Below, in pieces: positions 15,598 to 23,261 of a DNA stretch of 64,000 nt. The notes under the pieces are model-generated. The model had not been told where the DNA came from. It did not search any database and saw only the letters and a list, made by a program, of their open reading frames with translations. Within the stretch, counting starts at the first letter, position 1. Each line of letters opens with the position of its first letter. Source of the stretch: CAYLLN01 sp033762315 (GTDB taxonomy: Bacteria; Planctomycetota; Planctomycetia; Pirellulales; Pirellulaceae); the NCBI GenBank assembly GCA_033762315.1, contig JANRLS010000143.1, forward strand, positions 1 to 64,000. The letters are read 5' to 3'. The translations under genes and the position numbers were made by a program.

Positions 15598-16131
15598 ATG
15601 ATGAACTCGGCCAACACCGACCAAGACGCCAGCAACGAGTTTTTGCGGCTCTTGCTGCGCCATGAGCCGCAAATTCGGGCCTACGTGCGGGCTTGCCTGC
15701 CGCGGGCGGCCGACGTGGACGAAGTGATGCAAGAGGTGGGCCTCGTCGCCTGGCGGAAATTCTCGTCACTCGATGATTCAGCGAATTTTCCCCGCTGGGC
15801 CTGCCTGATCGCCCGCTACGAGATTCTGAAGCACCGCCGCAAGCTGGCCCGCGATCGGCTGGTGCTTGACGAGGCGACGCTCGAACTGCTCGCCGCCGAA
15901 GGAGCCGAGGAGCTTCCCCGCCGCGAGCAGCAGTTGCAGGCACTCGACGACTGCGTCGCGAAGCTGCCCGCCGACCGGCGCCAGCTCATCTTGGCCGCCT
16001 ACTCTCCCGAGACGACGATCAAAAACCTCGCGAGCCAGCTCGGTCGCACCGAAGCCTCGCTCTATCAATTGCTCGCCCGCATCCGGCAAGAGTTGCTGCG
16101 GTGCGTGGAGCGCAAAGTCGCCCCCTCTTAG
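15598..16131 (+). CDS. ECF-type RNA polymerase sigma factor
   Basis: A 178-residue sigma-70-family factor with regions 2 and 4 only. Region 2 reads LRLLLRHEPQIRAYVRACLPRAADVDEVMQEVGLVAWRKFSSL, with the ARYEILKHRRKLARDR end of 2.4. Region 4 reads CVAKLPADRRQLILAAYSPETTIKNLASQLGRTEASLYQLLARIRQELLRCV. The layout matches the Rhodopirellula/Verrucomicrobium ECF group. Two adjacent ATG codons (15598, 15601) are possible starts. The next gene, 17 bases downstream, encodes a membrane protein with an anti-sigma-like N-terminus, so this is probably a sigma/anti-sigma unit controlling the following DUF1592/DUF1552 genes. Confidence 0.9.
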   Translation: MMNSANTDQDASNEFLRLLLRHEPQIRAYVRACLPRAADVDEVMQEVGLVAWRKFSSLDDSANFPRWACLIARYEILKHRRKLARDRLVLDEATLELLAAEGAEELPRREQQLQALDDCVAKLPADRRQLILAAYSPETTIKNLASQLGRTEASLYQLLARIRQELLRCVERKVAPS

Positions 16132-16148
16132 TCCATCGCGAGCCCGCC

Positions 16149-17099
16149 ATGACCGCCGCGGAAATCGAACTCTTGCACCGCTATCTCGACGACCGGCTGT
16201 CGGCGGCCGATGCCCTGGCGTTGCCAGCGCTGCTGCGCGATAGTCCGGAGGCTCGCCGCACGCTGCGCGATCTGGCGACGGTCGATGCCAAGCTGAGCGA
16301 ACTGGCCGCGCAAGCCCCCGCTGCCGTTTCGCTCGCGGCAGCCAGGGCGAGTCAACCACGCCAGAGCCGGCTGTTCGCGTGGCGGTCGCTGGCGGAACTG
16401 GCGCTGGGTCTTTTGATTGGCGCGGTCTTCTCGTCAATGGCCTGGGCCTATGCGGTTCCCACCTGGCTGACTGGCGGGGCACCGATCTCGCTCGTGGCGG
16501 AAAGCTACGAAACCGGCTACTCTTCTGAAGCAGGCGGCCTCCCCTTGGCGCCCGACCGCTGGAGCGGCGACCGCACCGAAGTGACTGGTCCGCTGCTCGA
16601 AGTCCGTCCCAGCAGCGGCACCAAAATGCTTCGCATCTTGCGAGCCGACTATCCCGGCAAGCCAAACGCGGCAGAGAGCTATACCGGCGACCTGTATCGA
16701 CTGGTCGATCTCCGCCCGTTTCGACAACAGTTGGCTGGTAACTCGGCAGTCGTTGAGCTGTCGGCCGCATTCAACGCGGCCCCGTTTCCGGAGTCCGAAG
16801 AATATCGCTCCGCGCTCGCGATGCACGCCCTGACGGCCGACCTTGCCGCCACGCCCGAGTCGCTGTCGGGTTCGATGCTGGCCGATGGTTCGCTCGCGAT
16901 GGCTCGCCAGGTTTGTCCGCGGCTCGACCGCGATCCCGCCACCTGGCAGCGGCTGGAAGCCGCGCTCAAGCTCCCCGCCGAAACCGAATTCCTGCTCGTC
17001 CATTTGGGTGTGAGTCACATTCCCAAGTTTCAGCGCCGCGCCACTTTTCCGGGCCACTTTCTCGACGACGTGCGGCTAACCTTGCGGCAGCAACCCTAA
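16149..17099 (+). CDS. Single-span membrane protein, probable anti-sigma partner
   Basis: A 316-residue protein. The N-terminal cytoplasmic part (1-75) reads TAAEIELLHRYLDDRLSAADALALPALLRDSPEARRTLRDLATVDAKL, which resembles the short helical anti-sigma segment at the start of planctomycete FecR-like proteins. One transmembrane helix follows (SLAELALGLLIGAVFSSMAWAYAV). The exported C-terminal domain of about 200 residues is likely beta-rich and has no recognised catalytic motif. It begins 17 bases after the ECF sigma stop and so is probably co-expressed and co-functional. No HxxxCxxC zinc motif of classical ZAS anti-sigma factors is present. Confidence 0.7.
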   Translation: MTAAEIELLHRYLDDRLSAADALALPALLRDSPEARRTLRDLATVDAKLSELAAQAPAAVSLAAARASQPRQSRLFAWRSLAELALGLLIGAVFSSMAWAYAVPTWLTGGAPISLVAESYETGYSSEAGGLPLAPDRWSGDRTEVTGPLLEVRPSSGTKMLRILRADYPGKPNAAESYTGDLYRLVDLRPFRQQLAGNSAVVELSAAFNAAPFPESEEYRSALAMHALTADLAATPESLSGSMLADGSLAMARQVCPRLDRDPATWQRLEAALKLPAETEFLLVHLGVSHIPKFQRRATFPGHFLDDVRLTLRQQP

Positions 17100-17159
17100 A
17101 GCTGGCCGGGCCTCGCCAGCCGTTCCCGCCGCTCCCTCGTTTCCCTCGCTTTCCGCCAA

Positions 17160-19850
17160 ATGGTTATGAAATTCGCCTCGACTCTCGCCGTTTGGGTGCC
17201 GCTGCTGGTTCCCTGCCTGGCGCTCGCCGCCGAAAGCGCGCCGCGAGCGAGCATCCCCCAGCGGCATCTGGCGCTATTGCGCGAGCATTGCCAAAAGTGC
17301 CACGGGGGGAACCTCGCGGAGGGAATGTTTCGCATCGATACCTTGCCGCCCACGATCACTACCCTCGAAACGGCCGAGCGTTGGCAAAAGGTGCTCGGCG
17401 CGCTCAACAGCGGCGAAATGCCCCCCGCCGATGAGCCGCCGCTCAATAACCAGGCCAAGGCCGATTTGCTCGACGATCTGACCCGAGCGATGGTCGTAGC
17501 CCGCAAAGCGCTGTCCGACCAGCACGGCGAGATCACGATGCGCCGCCTGAACCGCCGCGAATATCGCGGCACGCTGCAGGACCTGCTGGGAGTGGAGGCC
17601 AATGTCAATGAACTCCCGGCCGATGCCGGCGCGGGGGCCTTCGACACGGTCGGATCGAATCTCTTCATGTCGGGCAATCAATTCGAGCAATATCTGGCCC
17701 TCGGGCGCGAGGCTCTCGACGAAGCCTTCGAGCGGCAAGCCGCGGCTGCCGAACAGCGCCGGCTGCGCTATGAGACGGAGAATTCAACCCCCTTGCTGGC
17801 GAAGTTGCACGCGAGCGATCTCGACGCCAAGCGCCGCGGCGAGGCTTGGATCAAGGCGGTCGAAGCGGCGGCCGCCAAACCGGAGAATGCCGCCATCGTC
17901 GCCGAAATCCGCAAGACCGCGGCGAGTGACGCGATCTTTCGCCGCTCCTGGGCCAAAATTCCCGGCGCACCCTCCCCCGAGAGCTTCGGCTTTGACACCG
18001 GCGAAAATAATGCCGACAAGGCCAATCGCGCGGCCGGCAATACCTTCATGCATCCGTATCGCGAGTACTACCTCAAGCAGCCCCGGCTGGACGAGGGTGC
18101 CTATCTGACGATCAACAACGGCGATTTCAATTCGTGGATTACGCTGCTCGTTCCCTTCAATTGGCCGGTGGGAGACTACCGAGTCCGGTTTCGCGTCGCC
18201 GCCACGGAGCAGGCCCCGCCGGAACGGCGATTCATTGAGTTCGGCATCCATCCGCGACATGGGCAGGTGATGACCGTTCATCACGTCGTCGGCACGATGG
18301 ACAACCCGCAGGTGATCGAGGTTCCGCTCACCCTGACGCGGCGGCATGGAGAGCGCGACAACCGCACGCTGTTCATTCGCGAGAAAGGAACGGCCGACCA
18401 CATCGATCAGCAGCGCCGCCGGTTCAACGAGGGAATGAAACGCAGCGGCATCGGGCCCGAGTTCGCGTTGTGGGTCGATTGGCTCGAAATCGAGCGCGTC
18501 CCCACGGCAGGCGATCCCCTCCCCCCTGGATTGGCCGCGCTTGATGTTCCGCTAACCGACAAAGCGCCGCCCCCCTCGCCCGAAGAGCTCCGCACAGCCC
18601 TCGCTCGCTTTGCGGAAACCGCCTTCCGGGGACAACCCGCCACGCCGCAATTTATTGACCGCCTCGTCAAGCTCTACGAACTGCGGCGCGTTGCCGGCGA
18701 CAAGCACTTGGCCGCCCTCAAAGAGACGTTGGCGGTGGTGCTGGCGTCGCCTAGGTTCCTCTACCTGGCCGAGCCCGCGACCGACCGGCAGCGGCGGCCG
18801 CTGTCCGATCTGGAACTGGCGACCCGGCTGTCCTATTTCCTATGGGGAATGCCCCCAGACCGCCAACTACTGGAACTTGCCCGGCGCGGCGATCTGCGCC
18901 AGCCGGCGGTGCTGGCCCGCGAGACAGAGCGTCTGCTGAAGGACCCGCGGGTGTCGGGTTTCGCTCGCCCCTTCGTCCATCAATGGCTCGATCTCGACCG
19001 CCTCGATTTTTTTGAGGTGAACGGCAACCTGTTCCCACGTTTCGACGATAGCGTCAAGCTTTCCGTCCGCAGGGAAGTACACGAATCCTTTGGACTCCTG
19101 CTGCGCGACAACAAACCCCTGAGCAACCTGCTGCAAGCCGACTATGTTGTCATCGACGGCGTGCTGGCCAGTTACTACGGCATCGCCGGGGTGACGGGCG
19201 ACGAGTTTCGTCCGGTGCCGCTGCCCGCCGGTTCGCCGCGCGGCGGGCTTTTGGGCATGGGGGCAATTCATGTCATGGGGGGGAACGGCGAACAGACCAG
19301 CCCCGTCGAGCGCGGTGCCTGGGTACTCCGCAAGTTGCTCAACGATCCTCCGCCCCCAGCGCCCGCCAACGTGCCGCAACTCGCCCGCCTTGCCGGCAAG
19401 CTGCTCACGACGCGCGAGCGGTTGGTGCTCCATCAAGAGCAAGCGCAGTGTGCGAGTTGCCACCGTAAGATCGATCCGATCGGCCTGGGGCTCGAGAACT
19501 TCGATGCCGCCGGCCAGTGGCGGGTGGAGGACTCGTACCAATTGTTGACGACCGGGGGCAAGCCCGATCCCAAGCTAGTGAAAACCTGGCAGATCGATGC
19601 TGCTGGGGCGCTCCATGACGGCCCCAAGTTTGGCGACTACTTCGAGCTTCGCCAGATCATTGCGGCCAAATCCGACTCGTTCGCCCGTGGCTTCAGCGAG
19701 GCGCTAATCGAGTATGCCCTGGGCCGGCCATGCGGATTCAGCGACGAGCCACTGGTCGAGGACATGCTGAAGCGCGCCCGGGAAAGGAACTTTGCCCCCC
19801 GTGAGTTTATCCACGCCCTCATCGCTAGTTCCGCCTTTCAAACCAAGTAA
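17160..19850 (+). CDS. DUF1592-type planctomycete cytochrome-like protein
   Basis: An 896-residue exported protein. The signal peptide is MKFASTLAVWVPLLVPCLALAAE; the second ATG at 17166 is an equally good start. A cytochrome c-like motif HCQKCHGG lies near residue 45 (PSCyt1 type). DUF1587 is at MRRLNRREYRGTLQDLLGV, DUF1592 at LSDLELATRLSYFLWGMPPD, DUF1588 at GGLLGMGAIHVMGGNGEQTSP with a second haem-like motif CASCHRKIDPIGLGLENFD, and DUF1585 at the C-terminus (FARGFSEALIEYALGRP). Proteins with this domain order are abundant in planctomycetes and nearly always precede a DUF1552 protein, as here. Function is unproven; periplasmic redox or polysaccharide processing has been suggested. Confidence 0.92.
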   Translation: MVMKFASTLAVWVPLLVPCLALAAESAPRASIPQRHLALLREHCQKCHGGNLAEGMFRIDTLPPTITTLETAERWQKVLGALNSGEMPPADEPPLNNQAKADLLDDLTRAMVVARKALSDQHGEITMRRLNRREYRGTLQDLLGVEANVNELPADAGAGAFDTVGSNLFMSGNQFEQYLALGREALDEAFERQAAAAEQRRLRYETENSTPLLAKLHASDLDAKRRGEAWIKAVEAAAAKPENAAIVAEIRKTAASDAIFRRSWAKIPGAPSPESFGFDTGENNADKANRAAGNTFMHPYREYYLKQPRLDEGAYLTINNGDFNSWITLLVPFNWPVGDYRVRFRVAATEQAPPERRFIEFGIHPRHGQVMTVHHVVGTMDNPQVIEVPLTLTRRHGERDNRTLFIREKGTADHIDQQRRRFNEGMKRSGIGPEFALWVDWLEIERVPTAGDPLPPGLAALDVPLTDKAPPPSPEELRTALARFAETAFRGQPATPQFIDRLVKLYELRRVAGDKHLAALKETLAVVLASPRFLYLAEPATDRQRRPLSDLELATRLSYFLWGMPPDRQLLELARRGDLRQPAVLARETERLLKDPRVSGFARPFVHQWLDLDRLDFFEVNGNLFPRFDDSVKLSVRREVHESFGLLLRDNKPLSNLLQADYVVIDGVLASYYGIAGVTGDEFRPVPLPAGSPRGGLLGMGAIHVMGGNGEQTSPVERGAWVLRKLLNDPPPPAPANVPQLARLAGKLLTTRERLVLHQEQAQCASCHRKIDPIGLGLENFDAAGQWRVEDSYQLLTTGGKPDPKLVKTWQIDAAGALHDGPKFGDYFELRQIIAAKSDSFARGFSEALIEYALGRPCGFSDEPLVEDMLKRARERNFAPREFIHALIASSAFQTK

Positions 19851-19877
19851 CCTGCCTCTGATTTGGAATTCGAAACC

Positions 19878-21176
19878 ATGAGTACCCCTACCTCTCGCCG
19901 CGTGTTTCTGAAGTCCAGCACCGCGCTGGTCGCGCTCCCCGCCCTGGAATCGCTGGTTCGCGGTCGCGCCGCCGCCGCTCCGGCCTCAACGAATCCGCCA
20001 CCCAAACGAGCCATCTTCCTGGGCTTCGGCTGGGGAGTGACCGAAAGCACCTGGTATCCGAATATCGACCAGCCCGGCACGAACTACGACTTACCTGCCG
20101 GCCTCCAGCCGCTGGCTCGCCATCGGGCTGATTTCACGGTCGTGCAGGGGCTCTGGAATAAGTATTCCAACGAAGGGCACTGGGGGAGCACGATGTGGCT
20201 CACCGGCGCGAATCGCTACGCGCAGACAGGGCAGAGCTTTCACAATAGCATCTCGGCCGACCAGGTCGCCGCCGCTCAATTGGGCCAGCAAACGCGCTTT
20301 CCCTCGCTGCAGCTGACGGGAAGCGACAGCGCGGGGGGCTCGGGGCATGGCCCTGGGCTGTCGCTCGCCTGGGATGTCCGCGGCAAACCGATTGGTGGCC
20401 AGAGCACCCCCGTCGAGGCTTTTCACAAGCTCTTTTCGAGCGACTCCACGCCGCTCGAACAGCAACAAGCGCTGCTCGCCGAGAAACGCAGCGTTCTCGA
20501 CACGGTTCTGGAAAACGCCCACGATCTCAAGCGCGGCCTCAATTCGAGCGACAATGCCAAGCTCGACGAATATTTTGAAGGGATTCGGGACATCGAAACC
20601 CGACTCGCCAAGGAAGAGCAGTGGCTGGGGGTTCCCCGGCCGCGCCCTTCGCTGGCGGAGCCGAAGCCCGGCCTCGTGGGCCGCGAGGAAATCCGCCTGA
20701 TGTATGACCTGATCGTTGCGGCCTTGCAGACCGACAGCACCCGCGTCATTACCTATCGCCAGCCGGTGAGCACGCTGCTGACCAGCCTCGAAATTCGGGT
20801 TCATCCGCACGACATGAGCCACTACCACACCGTGCTGGGGGAAAAGCTTGACGCCTCGCAGCGTCGCGACCAGGCTCAAAGCGAGCTGCTTGCGGGGCTG
20901 ATTGACAGGCTTAAAGCCACCCGCGAAGCGGACGGCTCGCGGCTGTTTGATCATGTCGCGCTGGCCTATGGCAGCAACATTCGGACGGGGCATTCGCTGG
21001 ACAATTGCCCCACGCTGCTCGCCGGCGGCGGGGCCGGCATCAAGTTGGGACACAACCTGGTCGTTCCCAAGGGAACTCCGCTGTGCAACGCCTGGCTGAC
21101 TGTGCTGCAAGGCTTGGGCGTTTCCGCCGAGAAGCATGGCGACAGCACGGGAGTGCTGAAAGATCTGGTTGGCTGA
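19878..21176 (+). CDS. DUF1552 protein with Tat signal
   Basis: A 432-residue protein. The N-terminus SRRVFLKSSTALVALPALESL is a twin-arginine signal, implying export in a folded state. The body, from KRAIFLGFGWGVTESTWYPN through NKYSNEGHWGSTMWLTGANRY and SISADQVAAAQLGQQTRFPSLQL to HPHDMSHYH and GSNIRTGHSLDNCPTLLAGG, is the DUF1552 family. These resemble DUF1501 proteins in alkaline-phosphatase/sulfatase-like fold predictions, but no biochemical role is established. The ATG at 19878 keeps the Tat motif at residues 7-8. It lies 27 bases after the DUF1592 gene and is its usual partner. Confidence 0.92.
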   Translation: MSTPTSRRVFLKSSTALVALPALESLVRGRAAAAPASTNPPPKRAIFLGFGWGVTESTWYPNIDQPGTNYDLPAGLQPLARHRADFTVVQGLWNKYSNEGHWGSTMWLTGANRYAQTGQSFHNSISADQVAAAQLGQQTRFPSLQLTGSDSAGGSGHGPGLSLAWDVRGKPIGGQSTPVEAFHKLFSSDSTPLEQQQALLAEKRSVLDTVLENAHDLKRGLNSSDNAKLDEYFEGIRDIETRLAKEEQWLGVPRPRPSLAEPKPGLVGREEIRLMYDLIVAALQTDSTRVITYRQPVSTLLTSLEIRVHPHDMSHYHTVLGEKLDASQRRDQAQSELLAGLIDRLKATREADGSRLFDHVALAYGSNIRTGHSLDNCPTLLAGGGAGIKLGHNLVVPKGTPLCNAWLTVLQGLGVSAEKHGDSTGVLKDLVG

Positions 21177-21232
21177 TCGGGCGGCACGGCTTTGTTCGCA
21201 GCGCGGCGAGTTTTCCTGGCGAGGTTTTGTCC

Positions 21233-22528
21233 ATGTTTCCATCCCGCTCGGTAATGATCCTGACGATCTTGACCTTGTTCGCGCTCGGTGCGCCGCTCGC
21301 CGGCGAGGAGGCCGCTTCCCCAGCCAAACCGGCCACGCCCGCCAAGCCCAGTCAATTCGGCATCAATCCGGCGGGGATCACGTCCCCCGAAATGCGCGAC
21401 GCTCTGCAGCGCCTGCATGCCGCGGGAGTGATTCCGGGTCGTCGCGGATCGCTGGCCTTCTTTCGCTGGACCAGCGACGAGCCGCCTAAGCTGGCGCACC
21501 TGGGTTTGAGGGGGGCAAATTTTGATGACGAGTTGCTGGCCCTGGTCGCGCACCTTCCCGATTTGGAGTTCGTGAGCCTATATGAAACGAACATCACCGA
21601 CGAGGGAATCAAGTCCCTCGCCGGTTTGCGGAAGTTGCGATCACTCGCGATCAGCCCGATCAATCGCTACGAGAAGGCCGGGTTTGGCCCGCCCCAATGG
21701 TCGTATCCGTTCCTGCCGCGTCGCGACGATCGCCCGCGGATCACCGGCCAATCGCTCCCCGTCATCGCCGGGATCACGACGCTGGAATCGTTGCAACTGC
21801 TCGACGCCCGCGTGTCGGCCGGCGATTTGCGGCCGCTCGCCGAGCTTCCCAAACTGTCGAGTCTGGCGCTGCCGAACGTCATTGACGACGACACCATCAA
21901 GCACCTGCAGCCTTGCCGCCGCTTGAACTCGCTGACGTTGGGCGAGCGGGCAATTTCGGCCGACGAAATTGCCCGGCTGGCCGACTTGAAATCGATACGG
22001 CACTTGATCTTGATTCATGCCCAGCTGGATGGCGACGCCCTCCAGGCACCGGCGAAGCTCGATTCGCTGGAGGAGCTGCAACTGGAGGATTGCGGCCTGA
22101 CCGACGAACGGCTGGCCCAGCTGCGAGTTCCCCTGAAGCTGTCGCACTTGAGTTTGGAACGCAACGAGATTGCCGGGAGCGGTCTTTCGCACCTTGTCAA
22201 GTTCGAGCTGAAGTCGCTCGCACTGGAGTTCAACAACCTGAGTGACGACACCTTGGTTCACTTGCCGCAGCTTGGCACGCTGGAGTCTTTGGGGATCGGC
22301 TACAACGTGCAAGTGACTGATCGCGGAATCGCCAGCGGCCAACTGCAGATGATGGCAAACCTTAAATCGCTCCGACTCCGTGGGCTGAAATCGATTACCG
22401 ATACATCATTACCAGACCTGCTAAAGTTCGGCCATCTGGAGCACATCAACATTCGTGAAACCAAGACCAGCCCCGAATGCGTTGCGCAGCTGAAGCAAGG
22501 AATGCCGAAGACCGTGGTCTTCAAATAG
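21233..22528 (+). CDS. Exported leucine-rich-repeat protein
   Basis: A 431-residue protein with a signal peptide (MFPSRSVMILTILTLFALGAPLAGEE) and a low-complexity AAPAKP-type linker. About ten leucine-rich repeats follow, of the type LPDLEFVSLYETNITDEGIKSLAGLRKL and LEELQLEDCGLTDERLAQL. This ribonuclease-inhibitor-like spacing is common in planctomycete LRR proteins and mediates protein binding. There is no kinase or enzymatic domain. It follows the DUF1592/DUF1552 pair by 56 bases and is probably in the same transcription unit as the upstream ECF sigma gene. Confidence 0.88.
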   Translation: MFPSRSVMILTILTLFALGAPLAGEEAASPAKPATPAKPSQFGINPAGITSPEMRDALQRLHAAGVIPGRRGSLAFFRWTSDEPPKLAHLGLRGANFDDELLALVAHLPDLEFVSLYETNITDEGIKSLAGLRKLRSLAISPINRYEKAGFGPPQWSYPFLPRRDDRPRITGQSLPVIAGITTLESLQLLDARVSAGDLRPLAELPKLSSLALPNVIDDDTIKHLQPCRRLNSLTLGERAISADEIARLADLKSIRHLILIHAQLDGDALQAPAKLDSLEELQLEDCGLTDERLAQLRVPLKLSHLSLERNEIAGSGLSHLVKFELKSLALEFNNLSDDTLVHLPQLGTLESLGIGYNVQVTDRGIASGQLQMMANLKSLRLRGLKSITDTSLPDLLKFGHLEHINIRETKTSPECVAQLKQGMPKTVVFK

Positions 22529-22557
22529 GCGGATTGACATCCCCCTCGCGGCGAGAT

Positions 22558-22587
22558 TTCGCAGCCAAGTTGCCGTGGCGGTATAAT
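22558..22587 (+). promoter_or_regulatory. Sigma-70-like promoter, leaderless start of ubiX
   Basis: A -35-like TTCGCA (22558-22563), an 18-base spacer and a perfect -10 TATAAT (22582-22587). Transcription would begin about seven bases after the -10, at or one base before the ATG at 22595. There is no ribosome site between, so the mRNA is probably leaderless. Confidence 0.5.
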
Positions 22588-22594
22588 CCAACAT

Positions 22595-23224
22595 ATGCCG
22601 CTACCAGACGCCATCCGATCCGACTTGCCGATTGTTGTCGCCATCACGGGGGCGAGTGGGGCCGTCTACGCGGTACGCCTGCTTGAGGTGCTGCTAAATT
22701 CGGGTCGGGAAGTGCATTTGTCGGTCAGTCCGTCGGGGGCGGCGGTGCTGAAGCAAGAGCTGAATCTGGCGGTTGACCTGGAGCGGTTTTCGCTACGATC
22801 GCTGATTGGCGCTGGTCTTACCGAACGGGCCGAGGGTTTGGTTACCTACCGCCACCATCAAGATTTCATGGCCCCCGCCGCCAGCGGCTCGTTCCTGACG
22901 GCGGGCATGGTCGTCTGCCCCTGCTCGGGGAGCACGCTGTCGGGCATTGCCCACGCGACCAGCGGCAACCTGATTCAGCGGGCGGCCGACGTGCATCTGA
23001 AGGAGCGCCGCAAGCTGATTCTCGTCCCCCGCGAAACGCCCCTTTCGCTTGTCTATCTCGACAACCTCCGCCGGGCCGCCGAAGCCGGGGCCATCATCCT
23101 CCCCGCCATGCCCGGCTGGTATCACGGCGTGCGGAGCGTGTCCGATCTCGTGGACTTCATCGTCGCCCGGATTCTCGATCAACTCGGCGTGCCGCATCAG
23201 TTGATGAAGCGGTGGGGGACGTAA
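22595..23224 (+). CDS. ubiX: Flavin prenyltransferase UbiX
   Basis: A 209-residue flavoprotein that prenylates FMN for UbiD-type decarboxylases. It has LPIVVAITGASGAVYAVRLLEVL (FMN phosphate loop), the SPSGAAVLKQE segment, MAPAASGSFLTAGMVVCPCSGSTLSGIAHATSGNLIQRAADV, then ERRKLILVPRETPLSLVYLDNLRRAAEAGAIILPAMPGWYH. These blocks are highly conserved in UbiX/Pad1, and the length is normal. A perfect -10 box lies eight bases before the ATG, suggesting a leaderless transcript. No ubiD is visible in the window, so its partner is elsewhere. It could serve quinone biosynthesis or an aromatic decarboxylase. Confidence 0.95.
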   Translation: MPLPDAIRSDLPIVVAITGASGAVYAVRLLEVLLNSGREVHLSVSPSGAAVLKQELNLAVDLERFSLRSLIGAGLTERAEGLVTYRHHQDFMAPAASGSFLTAGMVVCPCSGSTLSGIAHATSGNLIQRAADVHLKERRKLILVPRETPLSLVYLDNLRRAAEAGAIILPAMPGWYHGVRSVSDLVDFIVARILDQLGVPHQLMKRWGT

Positions 23225-23261
23225 GGCTACAATGCGAGCTACTCACCGCGAGGAGTTTCGC

